From Accumulibacter sp003538495 (GTDB taxonomy: Bacteria; Pseudomonadota; Gammaproteobacteria; Burkholderiales; Rhodocyclaceae): DNA of 64,000 nucleotides. The stretch spans positions 11,770 to 75,769 of the forward strand of contig NZ_JAPUVQ010000031.1 in the NCBI RefSeq assembly GCF_029255145.1, in the 5' to 3' direction. Numbering within the stretch: the first letter of the stretch is position 1; each line of letters begins with the position of its first letter. Position numbers and translations under genes: made by a program. A model generated the notes under the pieces. The model saw nothing but the letters and a program-made list of their open reading frames with translations. It had not been told where the DNA came from and ran no database searches. Positions 1-7,810 of this stretch are shown piece after piece.

Positions 1-673
1 GGTCGGTGTCGGGTGCCAGGCGGACGCGGCCCTCGCTGACCGCGCCGGCCGGGCCGAAGTGCGCCTGCACCCAGGCAATGTCGGCGACCAGCAGCAGGTC
101 GTCCGGGCCCGCCGCCGGCAGGTCGCCGGCGATCGTCGTGCGCCAGCGCTGCTCGCCGCGCAGCAGCGTGAGTGCCGCGCCCGGCTGCAGCCCGAGCTTG
201 TCGAGCAGCGCCGGCGACGCGTAGACGCCACCCGCGAAAATGTTGTCCGGCGACGCGCGCTGGTCGTGCCGCGGCATCAGCCCGGGCATCACCGCCGCGG
301 CGCTGAAGACGTCGAGGCCGATCAGCGCCACCGGCGTCGGCGAATGGTCGACGCGCACCCGGGTTTCGATCACCGGCGCGACGACCAGCACCGCCGGGTC
401 GCTGGCGACGGCGTTGATGGTCGCCAGTGGCACGCTGCCGGCGCTGTCGCGGGCGGCAATCACCGCGTCCGGGTCGCCCTGGACACTCTTCATCGCGCGG
501 GCAAAGTCGGCCAGCGCCGCGTCGTTGATCAGGTGGATGGCGTAGCCGAGCGCGACGCCGAGGGCGATCGCCAGCAGCGACAGCAGCGTCGCCGCTCGCC
601 GCGTCCTGAACTGCGCGCGAATCAGCCACCAGGCGAGCGTCGCCAGCGCGCGGCCGCTGCTCGGCGTGCTCAT
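1..673 (-). CDS. ABC transporter permease, FtsX/MacB-like (partial, C-terminus outside window)
   Basis: About 224 codons are readable from the ATG at 673 down to the window edge with no stop. The protein starts with a short cytoplasmic segment, one strong membrane segment (about residues 29-48, ending LAIALGVALGYAIHL), then a long soluble periplasmic-type domain. That is the usual layout of FtsX-like permeases of the MacB/LolC/YbbP type, whose remaining membrane segments would lie beyond the window. The start codon overlaps the stop of the ABC ATPase gene in an ATGA junction, so the two are translationally coupled and almost certainly form one transporter. The substrate cannot be read from the sequence; lipoprotein, lipid or peptide export are the family precedents. 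Confidence 0.8.
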   Translation of the reverse strand, partial: MSTPSSGRALATLAWWLIRAQFRTRRAATLLSLLAIALGVALGYAIHLINDAALADFARAMKSVQGDPDAVIAARDSAGSVPLATINAVASDPAVLVVAPVIETRVRVDHSPTPVALIGLDVFSAAAVMPGLMPRHDQRASPDNIFAGGVYASPALLDKLGLQPGAALTLLRGEQRWRTTIAGDLPAAGPDDLLLVADIAWVQAHFGPAGAVSEGRVRLAPDTD

Positions 674-1368
674 GCCAGGCCGTCCGGGGTCAGCGTCAGG
701 ATGCGGTCGCAGCAGTGCGCGACCTGTTGCGAATGGGTGACCACCAGCGCGCTGGCGCGCTGCTCGCGGACCCGTTCGACGAGCAGCGAAAGGACCTCGC
801 TGGCGGTGCGTGGATCGAGGTTGCCGGTCGGTTCGTCGGCCAGAATCAGCGCCGGCTGGTGCACCAGCGCGCGGGCGATCGCCACCCGCTGCAGTTCGCC
901 GCCGGAGAGCGACGCCGGCCAGCGCGGTCCGAAGCCCGCCAGCCCGACGCGTTCGAGCAGCGCTTGCGTCCGCTGGCCGTGCTCGCTCGCGGGAGCGCCG
1001 CAGAGCAGCAGCGGGACAGCGATATTCTGCGCCACGGTCAGCGTCGGCAGCACATGAAAGGCCTGGAAAACGAAGCCGATGCGCTGCGCGCGCAGCGCGG
1101 CCCGCGCGGTGTCATCGAGGCGGACGATGTCGGTCGCCTGCGGGCCGATGCGGATCGATCCGCCGTCGGCGGTCTCCAGCCCGGCGATGCAGTTCAGCAG
1201 GGTGCTCTTGCCGACCCCCGATTCGCCGACCAGGGCGACGATCTCGCCGGCCGCGACGGTGAAGCCGAGGCCGCTGAACAGCGGCCGGCTGGCCATTGCG
1301 TAGCGCATCTCGAGGTCGGCCACGGCGAGCATCGCGCTGCCGCTGTTCGCCGTGCGCGCCGCGCTCAT
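670..1368 (-). CDS. ABC transporter ATP-binding protein (LolD/YbbA/MacB type)
   Basis: This 232-residue nucleotide-binding subunit has all the expected motifs: Walker A GESGVGKST near residue 48, a Q-loop (FVFQAFHVLP), the signature LSGGELQRVAIARAL, Walker B LILADEPTGNLD and the H-loop VTHS. The spacing and the EPTGNLD form are typical of the LolD/MacB/YbbA class, which drives FtsX-type permeases rather than importers. The ATG at 1368 overlaps the HD-GYP stop (ATGA), and its own stop overlaps the permease start. The open frame continues upstream to 1698 without a plausible start, and that part is antisense-like sequence inside the HD-GYP gene, so I reject the longer form. Confidence 0.9.
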   Translation of the reverse strand: MSAARTANSGSAMLAVADLEMRYAMASRPLFSGLGFTVAAGEIVALVGESGVGKSTLLNCIAGLETADGGSIRIGPQATDIVRLDDTARAALRAQRIGFVFQAFHVLPTLTVAQNIAVPLLLCGAPASEHGQRTQALLERVGLAGFGPRWPASLSGGELQRVAIARALVHQPALILADEPTGNLDPRTASEVLSLLVERVREQRASALVVTHSQQVAHCCDRILTLTPDGLA

Positions 1369-2729
1369 GGCTGCGCCGGCAGGTAGGACCAATTGATCTT
1401 GCGGCGCGGCAACAGGTAATCGAGTTCCTCGGCCGGGCGCTCCTGGAGTCGCAAGGGTCGCTCGACGGTCAGCGCGCAGTCGCGCGCCAGGTCGACGATG
1501 ATCGACTGCCGGCGGGGTACTTCCGGCGCGTAGATCAGCACTTTCGGGCTCAGTGGCCTGGCGGCGGGCGCCGATCCAACGACCGCGCCGACCCGGCCGT
1601 CGCTGAGTTGCACGATCGACCCCGGCGGATAGACGCCCATCGCGCGCACGAAGAGTTGCAGCAGGGTTCCATCGAAGGACTTCTGCTCGCGCGTCCACAT
1701 CGTCGACAGAGCTTCCGATGGCGACATCGCGCGGCGATGATCGACCGGATTGACGACGTTGTCGAAGCGGTTGGCAATGGCCACCATCCGCGCCGCCAGG
1801 GGAATCGCGCTGCCGCTCTGGCGGTCCGGGAAGCCGCTGCCGTCGAAGCGTTCGTGATGGTGCAGGATCGCGTCGAGCATCGGTTGCGACAGGCTGCCCG
1901 CGCGCGCGGCCTGTTCGAAGCCGCAGCGGCAGTGCGTCTGATAAAGGGCTTCCTCGTGCCGGTTTCGTTCGTCGCTGCGCAGGATCGCCGGATTAATCGC
2001 CAGCTTGCCGATGTCGTGCAGCAGCGCGCCGATGCCGAGCGCCCGCAGCGCCGCTTCCGGCAGTCCGGCCTGTTTGCCGAGGAGCAGCGCCAGGGTCATC
2101 ACCGACAGCGAATGCGCGGCGTGCCCGTCGTCGTGCGCCTTCTCGGCGATCAGCACGATGGCGCTGTCGGGGTCGGCGAGCAGTGCCGCGGTCGACTCGG
2201 CGCTGACCTCGGCGACCTGTTTGATCGACTCGCGCGGGTTCCTGGCGAAGCCCTTGATCGCCCCGCCGACGGCCCTGGCGGCACTCAGGTAGTGCTGCTG
2301 CGCCTTGTCCAGCCGTCCCCTCAGTTCGCCCATGACGCGCGAACGTTCGTGCTTTTCGGCGATACCTGCGGCGGCCAGCGCAGCCAGTCGCTGCTGCTCG
2401 GCCGCGCGCTCGACGGCGCCTTGGGCCTGGTGGTCGCCGCCACCGTCGTCGGCGGCCGGTGCCTCGCCGGGCTGCGGCAGCGGTACGGTGCATCGACGCG
2501 GGTCACAGAACAGCTGCGGCAGCTTCATCGCCGCGATCAGCTGTACCTGTTCGTCATCGATAATGACAAAAGAGTTGAACATGAACTGGTGCTCGATCCA
2601 CGGCACCGGCAACCTGACGTGCACCCCGGGACGCAGTTGCGATGCGTCGATGCAGATTTCCCCTTCTAGCGGAGTGACGGCATCCGGAGCTGGCGGCATG
2701 TCCTGTTCTTTCGGGCAAAGCGGCGTCAT
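1365..2729 (-). CDS. HD-GYP domain protein with N-terminal DUF3391-like region
   Basis: Predicted soluble 454-residue protein. The N-terminal part (about 20-90) resembles DUF3391, often fused to HD-GYP phosphodiesterases of cyclic di-GMP. The HD pair is at residues 238-239 (LLHDIGKLAI), followed by HHHERFDGSGFP at 290-301, so the GYP triad reads GFP. The usual AD-x-FDA motif is replaced by IANRFDNVVNP. Metal-ligand histidines are largely kept, so hydrolase activity is plausible, but the nucleotide-contact region is a variant. The frame could start at 2729 or at an inner ATG at 2699; neither has a convincing Shine-Dalgarno. The stop overlaps the ABC ATPase start, making this the first gene of a three-gene unit. 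Confidence 0.88.
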   Translation of the reverse strand: MTPLCPKEQDMPPAPDAVTPLEGEICIDASQLRPGVHVRLPVPWIEHQFMFNSFVIIDDEQVQLIAAMKLPQLFCDPRRCTVPLPQPGEAPAADDGGGDHQAQGAVERAAEQQRLAALAAAGIAEKHERSRVMGELRGRLDKAQQHYLSAARAVGGAIKGFARNPRESIKQVAEVSAESTAALLADPDSAIVLIAEKAHDDGHAAHSLSVMTLALLLGKQAGLPEAALRALGIGALLHDIGKLAINPAILRSDERNRHEEALYQTHCRCGFEQAARAGSLSQPMLDAILHHHERFDGSGFPDRQSGSAIPLAARMVAIANRFDNVVNPVDHRRAMSPSEALSTMWTREQKSFDGTLLQLFVRAMGVYPPGSIVQLSDGRVGAVVGSAPAARPLSPKVLIYAPEVPRRQSIIVDLARDCALTVERPLRLQERPAEELDYLLPRRKINWSYLPAQP

Positions 2730-2807
2730 GCGGACGACGCCGGGCAGCCGTTACTATAGGACAGTCTGCCGGGAAATCGCCAGCCGCGTTGCGACCGGCT
2801 CCGGCGC

Positions 2808-4028
2808 TTACTTGCCAGGCGGGTCGGAACGCAAGCTGGTCAGCAGTTTCTGTCCGGGGCGACCGTCGGCGGCCATCCGAAGTCGCTGCTGCTCGGCCTT
2901 GATCGCCTCGCGTGATTTCGCGCCGATCATCCCGTCGATTTCGCCGATCGGGTACCCGCGGGCGGCGAGCAGGGTCTGCAGTTCGCGGCGCTCGAGGCGG
3001 GACAGACCGGCGTCATCGGTTGGCCATGGCGTGGCGAAGGGCTTGCCGCCCTTGATCCGGTCGGCGAGGTGGGCGATCGCCAGAGCGTAGCTTTCGGCGG
3101 CGTTGTAGCCGTAGATCACGTCGAAATTGCGGAAAACCAGGAATGCCGGGCCTTTCGGGCCAGCCGGCAAGAGCAGACCGGCGGCGGCATCCGAGGCGGC
3201 GATCGGCTGGCCGTCGGCGCGTCGCAGCCCGCGCCCGGTCCAGTACGAAAGCGGCCGCTTGTCGCGGCGTCCGGAGACGCTGGCGTCGAAGCCGGCCGGC
3301 AGGACGACCTCGTAGCCCCAGGGCTGGCCTTCGCGCCAGCCACCCTGGTGCAGAAAGTTGGCGGTCGATGCCAGCGCATCGGGGACGCTGCCCATCAGGT
3401 CGCGCTTGCCGTCACCATCGCCATCGACCGCTAGCCGCAGAAAGGTCGATGGCATGAACTGGGTATGGCCGAAGGCCCCCGCCCACGAACCGACCAGGTT
3501 CTCGGGCGCGATGTCACCGGCGTCGAGAATCTTCAGCGTACTCAGGAATTCGCCGCTGAAGTACGCCTGTCGGCGTCCAAAGCACGACAGCGTGCCCAGC
3601 GAGGTGAGCAGCGGGCGCTTGCCGAAGTTGCGTCCGTAGTTGCTCTCCACACCCCACACGGCGATGATCGTGGCCGGGTCAACCTGGTAGCGCGCGCTGG
3701 CCACGGCCAGCGCGTCGGCCCATTTGGCGCGCATTTCGAGTCCATCGGCAACGCGTTCGTCGTCGACCAGGCTGGCCAGATAGTCCCAGATCGGCGTCTG
3801 GAATTCGGGCTGATAGTCAAGGAACTCGAGCACGCTAAGGTCGGGCGTCAAGCCGTTGGTCAGTCGATCGAACGATGCCGCGGGAACTCCCTTGGACGTG
3901 GCCGCCGAGCGCAGGGTCTTCATGCACGAGGCGAAACGTTCGTTCGGCACAGCTTCCTGGGCAGCGATGGCGCTGGTCATCAGCGCCAGGGACACGGTGA
4001 GGCAGGTACATTTCATGGCTGATTTCAT
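2808..4028 (-). CDS. Lytic murein transglycosylase, MltB-like, with C-terminal peptidoglycan-binding domain
   Basis: A 406-residue exported enzyme that cleaves the glycan strand of peptidoglycan to 1,6-anhydro ends. Residues 1-23 form a signal peptide (LTVSLALMTSAIAA). The SLT_2/MltB domain follows, with the catalytic glutamate in GVESNYG (about residue 128) and the family motif FGHTQFMPSTF. The last 60 residues are a PG_binding_1 domain (LQTLLAARGYPIGEIDGMIG). There is no lipobox, so it is probably periplasmic rather than a lipoprotein. The frame is open up to 4187, but only the ATGs at 4028 and 4016 give a signal peptide; I chose 4028. It is not closely coupled to neighbours. Confidence 0.9.
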   Translation of the reverse strand: MKSAMKCTCLTVSLALMTSAIAAQEAVPNERFASCMKTLRSAATSKGVPAASFDRLTNGLTPDLSVLEFLDYQPEFQTPIWDYLASLVDDERVADGLEMRAKWADALAVASARYQVDPATIIAVWGVESNYGRNFGKRPLLTSLGTLSCFGRRQAYFSGEFLSTLKILDAGDIAPENLVGSWAGAFGHTQFMPSTFLRLAVDGDGDGKRDLMGSVPDALASTANFLHQGGWREGQPWGYEVVLPAGFDASVSGRRDKRPLSYWTGRGLRRADGQPIAASDAAAGLLLPAGPKGPAFLVFRNFDVIYGYNAAESYALAIAHLADRIKGGKPFATPWPTDDAGLSRLERRELQTLLAARGYPIGEIDGMIGAKSREAIKAEQQRLRMAADGRPGQKLLTSLRSDPPGK

Positions 4029-4110
4029 GGCTGGCGAGTCATCGGTGGATGATTGAGAAGAGGGTGAGCCGCAGCGCGCGGCGCTGCGGCTCTGGCGGCT
4101 CAGGCCGGCG

Positions 4111-4500
4111 TCAGCCATCGTCGCGCGTCGGGCTCCTGTTCGGCTGCTGGCTGCCGGTCGAGGACTCCGGGGCGACTTCGTCGGCATTGCCGCGGACCAC
4201 TTCGCCCTCGATCACGCGCCCACCCGGCTGCGGTCGAGACCCCGGCCTGGCTGCCTGCTGCTGCATTTGCTCGGCCAGGTCGCGCAGGTCCCGCGGCAGG
4301 TGACGCGTCTTCCACTTCAGGTAGGCGAAGAACAGCAAGCCGACGATCAGCACCACGCCGAGCGCCACCAGCGAGAACATGAAGGCGACGACCAGAACGA
4401 CGATGCCGGCGGCGATCGTCAGCAGCTTGCCGAAGACCCCGACGGGAGGTGCTGCCAGTTGCCCTCGTGGGGAGCCGGACTGCTCGTGGTCGGTAGTCAT
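4111..4500 (-). CDS. Small membrane protein of unknown function
   Basis: A 129-residue protein not assigned to a family. It has a soluble N-terminus (1-25), two adjacent hydrophobic segments (about 28-44 and 46-60, with VVLVVAFMFSLVALGVVLIV) and a basic, Gln/Pro-rich, charged C-terminal tail. Predicted topology is a helical hairpin or one long helix in the inner membrane with a cytoplasmic tail. It lies 82 bases upstream of the lytic transglycosylase on the same strand and could be cotranscribed with it. The coding frame is supported by the hydrophobic block and by normal GC-rich third positions. Confidence 0.6.
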   Translation of the reverse strand: MTTDHEQSGSPRGQLAAPPVGVFGKLLTIAAGIVVLVVAFMFSLVALGVVLIVGLLFFAYLKWKTRHLPRDLRDLAEQMQQQAARPGSRPQPGGRVIEGEVVRGNADEVAPESSTGSQQPNRSPTRDDG

Positions 4501-4659
4501 CGAATTCCTTGTGATCTAAGCCGTGAGAGGTGTGACATCTGCGCTGCGCGCCTGCAACTGATGGACATTGTAAGTGTTGCCGGAGTTGCTGGCGCCGGAA
4601 CCACGCCTAAAGCGACGCCCGATGGCGCTGCGCCAGGCAAACTGGTGGATTCGACAGTC

Positions 4660-4694
4660 AAAAAAAGGCCCGCCGAGGGGGGGCTGGGCGGGCC
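4660..4694 (-). terminator. Rho-independent terminator on the minus strand
   Basis: Read on the minus strand, an 8-bp perfect GC stem (4694-4687 with 4674-4667, GGCCCGCC/GGCGGGCC) closes a 12-base loop and is followed directly by seven T residues (4666-4660). This is a canonical intrinsic terminator. The nearest upstream minus-strand gene stops 316 bases away at 5010, and the next gene begins at 4500, so it probably ends a separate short transcript. Confidence 0.8.
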
Positions 4695-4770
4695 GGTGCT
4701 GCTGTCGCCGTGACGCTCCCAACGAGGGGAGGGGGAGGAGGAGCATCGCAGCGACAGCCCGAATGCTACG
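4660..4770 (-). ncRNA. Candidate small RNA, minus strand, C/U-rich
   Basis: No open frame in 4501-5009 looks like a gene, yet the stretch contains an intrinsic terminator (4660-4694) and, upstream on the same strand, a perfect TTGACA box at 4797-4792. The predicted transcript would carry a C/U-rich, anti-Shine-Dalgarno-like segment (CUCCUCCCCCUCCCCUCG, about 4743-4722), as seen in several trans-acting regulatory RNAs. No good -10 element stands at the standard 17-base spacing, so the 5' end is uncertain. Other possibilities are a read-through terminator for the gene at 5010-5750 or a degenerate leftover. Confidence 0.4.
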
Positions 4771-4775
4771 GACTA

Positions 4776-4836
4776 AAGCGCTTGGGGTCTGTGTCAACTC
4801 TGTTTCACTGTGTGACGTCGTGTAAGAAGCGCTTGG
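4776..4836. repeat. Pair of identical 10-bp sites AAGCGCTTGG around a TTGACA box
   Basis: The 10-mer AAGCGCTTGG occurs at 4776-4785 and again at 4827-4836, 51 bases apart. Its first eight bases, AAGCGCTT, are a perfect palindrome. The minus-strand TTGACA box (4797-4792) lies between the two copies, and the downstream copy would overlap the core promoter. The arrangement resembles a pair of operator sites on one face of the helix (about five turns), but no regulator is known. Confidence 0.35.
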
Positions 4837-5009
4837 TCGTACGTTGACCGTTGCCTTGCCTTGCCTGCTGCGCACTGCCTGCCAAGCGCCAGCGAGCAGG
4901 GCAGGCGACGACCAGCCGAAGCAGGGGTGCCCAGTGCGTTGCCATTGCTCTGGGCGACCTTGTCACCGGCTAGGGTGCAGCCTGCCGCAGGTCGCATGCG
5001 AGTAGTGCC

Positions 5010-5750
5010 TCACAACGCGAAGGGCCTGACCACACCCGCGAAGAGGTTCCCCAGCAGCCGCTTTTCCTTGCCGTCGATCGACTCCAGGAAGTCGGTCGCC
5101 GAACCCATCGCCCGAAAGGCATTGAAGCCGCGTTCGAGGAATTCGTGCAGGTCGCCAAGTCCGGCCAGCTGGGCGGGGCGGCGCATCAGCTTGAGCAGGC
5201 CGGTAAGCACCGGCTTCCGGGCCAGCTTGTCGAGCGCCCGGCCGGTCTCGCCAATCAAAACGATCTGGCGCTGGCGTTCAGCCTGGCAGCCGACCGCGCG
5301 GTAGGCCGCGGCGTACGAGTCCTCGTCGATCTGCTGGCCGCGCTCCAGGACCCCGGCCCGGCAAAGCTCGGCGACCATCGCCGCGTCGAGCTGCTCGGTC
5401 AGCGCGTCGAGCTCGACGGCCAGCGCGACGGTGCGCAGCGCCGACGCCGGCAGCATCTTGACCAGCAATGGCAGGATGCGCTCGACTTCCTCGTCGCGGC
5501 TGCTGAAGTCCTTGGGGCCGTAGAGGTCCGAAATGAAGAACTGCGCGGCCTGGCCGAAGCGCGGGCTGGCGAGCAGATCGGCATGGCTGCGCGCGAGCCG
5601 GGCGGCCTGCCATTGGCGCAGCGCGAGCCGCTGGCGTGCCCCGGTCGGGTCGAAGTTGATTTGCTCGCGCAGGCTCTTGGCGGATTTCAGGTGCCGTCGC
5701 AGCGCCTCGGTGCTCTGTTGTCTCTCGTTCGAGCTGGTCGTATCGTTCAT
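5010..5750 (-). CDS. Conserved hypothetical protein, soluble and helical
   Basis: A 246-residue protein with no signal peptide or membrane segment; composition suggests mostly alpha helix. A recognisable block is AQFFISDLYGPKDFSSRDEE (about residues 67-86), which looks like a conserved family core, but I cannot name a function. The frame stays open far upstream to 7229, but that part is antisense to the aldehyde dehydrogenase. The ATG at 5750 is the best start because it lies in the intergenic gap and gives a normal N-terminus. It is divergent from the dehydrogenase operon, with a 141-base shared promoter region. Confidence 0.65.
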   Translation of the reverse strand: MNDTTSSNERQQSTEALRRHLKSAKSLREQINFDPTGARQRLALRQWQAARLARSHADLLASPRFGQAAQFFISDLYGPKDFSSRDEEVERILPLLVKMLPASALRTVALAVELDALTEQLDAAMVAELCRAGVLERGQQIDEDSYAAAYRAVGCQAERQRQIVLIGETGRALDKLARKPVLTGLLKLMRRPAQLAGLGDLHEFLERGFNAFRAMGSATDFLESIDGKEKRLLGNLFAGVVRPFAL

Positions 5751-5891
5751 GGCGATGAGTAGTCCAGGAAGATGTCCGGGATTATGCATGGCCCGCCGGC
5801 GGCTGTTTAGAGGGCTTCGCCTAACGGCAAGTGGGTGCGCAGCATAAACTTGCCCTGGAAATAGACTCTGCCACTCAGGAAGGAGCAAGCG

Positions 5892-7310
5892 ATGCCTCAT
5901 CTCGACTCGCTGGCGGACCGCTTTGCCCGCCAGCAGCGTGCTGCACGCAGCGACCAGAATCCGGGACGGACGGTGCGTGAGCGCCGTCTGTTGGCGCTTG
6001 AGCGCCTGTTGCGCGACAACGCGCCAGCGATCGCCGACGCGGTCAGCCGTGACTTCGGTCACCGCTCGCCGGCCGAAACGCGGCTGCTCGAGCTTTTCCC
6101 CAGCCAGACAGCGATCCGTCACGCACGCCGGCATCTGCGTCGCTGGATGCGTCCGCAGCCGCGCTCGGTGTCGCTGTGGTTTCAGCCGGGTCGCGCCGAA
6201 TTGCGCTATCAGCCGCTCGGTGCGGTAGGGATCATCGTCCCCTGGAATTATCCGGTCTTTCTGGCCATCGCGCCGCTCGCGGCGGCGCTGGCGGCCGGCA
6301 ACCGGGTGCTGGTCAAGATGTCCGAGATGTCGCCGCACACCGCCACGCTTTTCGCCGAGCTGATCGGCAGAAGCTTCGCCGAAGACGAATTGTCGGTGGT
6401 CGAGGGTGACGCCAGCGTCGCGCAGGAATTCTCCAGGCTGCCCTTCGATCACTTGCTGTTTACCGGCTCGACTGCCGTTGGCCGGCAGGTGATGCGCGCC
6501 GCGGCCGACAATCTGACGCCCGTGACCCTCGAACTCGGTGGCAAGTCGCCGGCGATCATAGGCCCCGGGCTGGCTTCTACTCCGCACTTTGAACGGGCGG
6601 TCGAGCGGATCATCATCGGCAAGTGCATGAACGCCGGGCAGACCTGCATCGCGCCCGATTACCTGCTTCTGCCGGCCGGTCAGGAACAGGCTTTCACAGC
6701 CCGCGCGCGCTGCGTCGTCGCCGACTGCTACCCGGACATCGCGAACAACGCCGACTACTCGACGATCATCGATCAGCGTCATTACCATCGCCTCTGCGCC
6801 TACGTCGACGAGGCCAGGGCCGGCGGCGCCAGGATCGTCGATCTCGCATCGGGGGCGGTCGCCGACCCGGCCATGCGTCGGCTGCCGCCATTGGCGCTGT
6901 TCGACGTCGGCGACGGGCTGCGCGTCATGCAGGAGGAGATCTTCGGGCCACTGCTGCCGATCCGGACCTATCGCCATCTCGACGAGGCGATCGCTTTCGT
7001 CAACAGCCGGCCGCGACCGCTGGCGCTGTACTACTTCGATGACGATCGGACGAACATCGCCCGCGTCCTCGATGAGACGGTTTCGGGCGGCGTGACGATC
7101 AACGACACCATTCTGCACATCGCCCAGGACGACCTGCCGTTCGGCGGCGTTGGTCCGAGCGGCATGGGTTGCTATCACGGTTTCGAGGGCTTCCAGACCT
7201 TCTCGGCCAGGAAGGGCGTCTTCCGGCAATCGAGCTGGTCTGGCATCGGCCTGTTCAAACCGCCTTACGGCGTGCTGTTCGACAAGCTGACGCGGATCAT
7301 GATGCGATGA
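5892..7310 (+). CDS. Coniferyl-aldehyde-dehydrogenase-like NAD(P)-dependent aldehyde dehydrogenase
   Basis: A 472-residue aldehyde dehydrogenase, full length for the CalB subgroup. Motifs: PWNY near residue 117 (catalytic Asn), TLELGGKSP near 212 (general-base Glu) and the nucleophile in MNAGQTCIAPDY (Cys about 252). The C-terminal hydrophobic/basic tail may associate with membranes, as in fatty-aldehyde dehydrogenases of the same class, so the natural substrate could be an aromatic or a long-chain aldehyde. The start has a strong AGGAAGGAG ribosome site. The stop overlaps the start of the Tat-signal gene (ATGA), which ties it to the GMC oxidoreductase. Confidence 0.88.
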   Translation: MPHLDSLADRFARQQRAARSDQNPGRTVRERRLLALERLLRDNAPAIADAVSRDFGHRSPAETRLLELFPSQTAIRHARRHLRRWMRPQPRSVSLWFQPGRAELRYQPLGAVGIIVPWNYPVFLAIAPLAAALAAGNRVLVKMSEMSPHTATLFAELIGRSFAEDELSVVEGDASVAQEFSRLPFDHLLFTGSTAVGRQVMRAAADNLTPVTLELGGKSPAIIGPGLASTPHFERAVERIIIGKCMNAGQTCIAPDYLLLPAGQEQAFTARARCVVADCYPDIANNADYSTIIDQRHYHRLCAYVDEARAGGARIVDLASGAVADPAMRRLPPLALFDVGDGLRVMQEEIFGPLLPIRTYRHLDEAIAFVNSRPRPLALYYFDDDRTNIARVLDETVSGGVTINDTILHIAQDDLPFGGVGPSGMGCYHGFEGFQTFSARKGVFRQSSWSGIGLFKPPYGVLFDKLTRIMMR

Positions 7311-7810
7311 CGCCCGGCCGTCGGCAATTCATCAGAACGGGTCTGGCGGGTGGCGTCTTGCTGTCTCTTGCCGGCTGGCTCAACGCCGCCGGCGCACGTC
7401 GTCTCAGCGAGGCCGAGCGCGAGATGCTCGGCGCGGTGGTCGGTGCGATGCTCGCCGGGGTACTGCCGAGTCAGGGCCCGGAGCGGCTGCGGCTGGTGGC
7501 GCTGACCGTCGACGGCGTCGCGACCGCGGTTTCGGGCCTGTCCGTGGCGACGCAGATCGAGCTCGGTGAGTTGTTCGGGCTGCTGGTCATTGCGCCGGCA
7601 CGGCTGGTACTCGCCGGTGTCGGCAAGCCGTGGCGCGAAGCCAGCGTCGACGAGGTCGGCGAGTTCCTGCAGGCGTGGCGGTCGAGTCGGCTGAAGTTGC
7701 TGCAGACCGCCTACGGGGCGCTGCACGACCTGAGCTTCGGCGCCTGGTACGGGCGTCCCGACAGCTGGCAGGCGATCGCCTATCCCGGACCACCCAGGGG
7801 GTATTTCTGA
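7307..7810 (+). CDS. Twin-arginine signal protein, probable small partner of the GMC oxidoreductase
   Basis: A 167-residue protein beginning MTPGRRQFIRTGLAGG, a Tat-type signal (RRxFI) followed by a hydrophobic stretch and Ala-rich cleavage region. The rest is a helical domain with no cysteine pattern I recognise. It sits between an aldehyde dehydrogenase and a GMC oxidoreductase, overlapping the first by 4 bases and the second by 1 (TGATG). Small Tat proteins encoded just before membrane-associated GMC dehydrogenases, such as gluconate 2-dehydrogenase subunit 3, help export or anchor the large subunit. That role is inferred here from position and signal only. Confidence 0.75.
   Translation: MTPGRRQFIRTGLAGGVLLSLAGWLNAAGARRLSEAEREMLGAVVGAMLAGVLPSQGPERLRLVALTVDGVATAVSGLSVATQIELGELFGLLVIAPARLVLAGVGKPWREASVDEVGEFLQAWRSSRLKLLQTAYGALHDLSFGAWYGRPDSWQAIAYPGPPRGYF

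Noticed and set aside
59..1057. Long open frames on the plus strand at the left edge (up to 332 codons)
   Set aside because: They are antisense to the FtsX-type permease and the ABC ATPase, which have full motif support; composition is Arg/Ala-rich as expected of a shadow in high-GC DNA.
1296..2669. Plus-strand frame of 457 codons
   Set aside because: Fully antisense to the HD-GYP gene, which has recognisable catalytic motifs; no domain or ribosome site on the plus strand.
5751..7229. Long N-terminal extension of the minus-strand gene at 5010-5750
   Set aside because: The extension is antisense to the aldehyde dehydrogenase and lacks any domain; the ATG at 5750 is in the gap and gives a normal protein.
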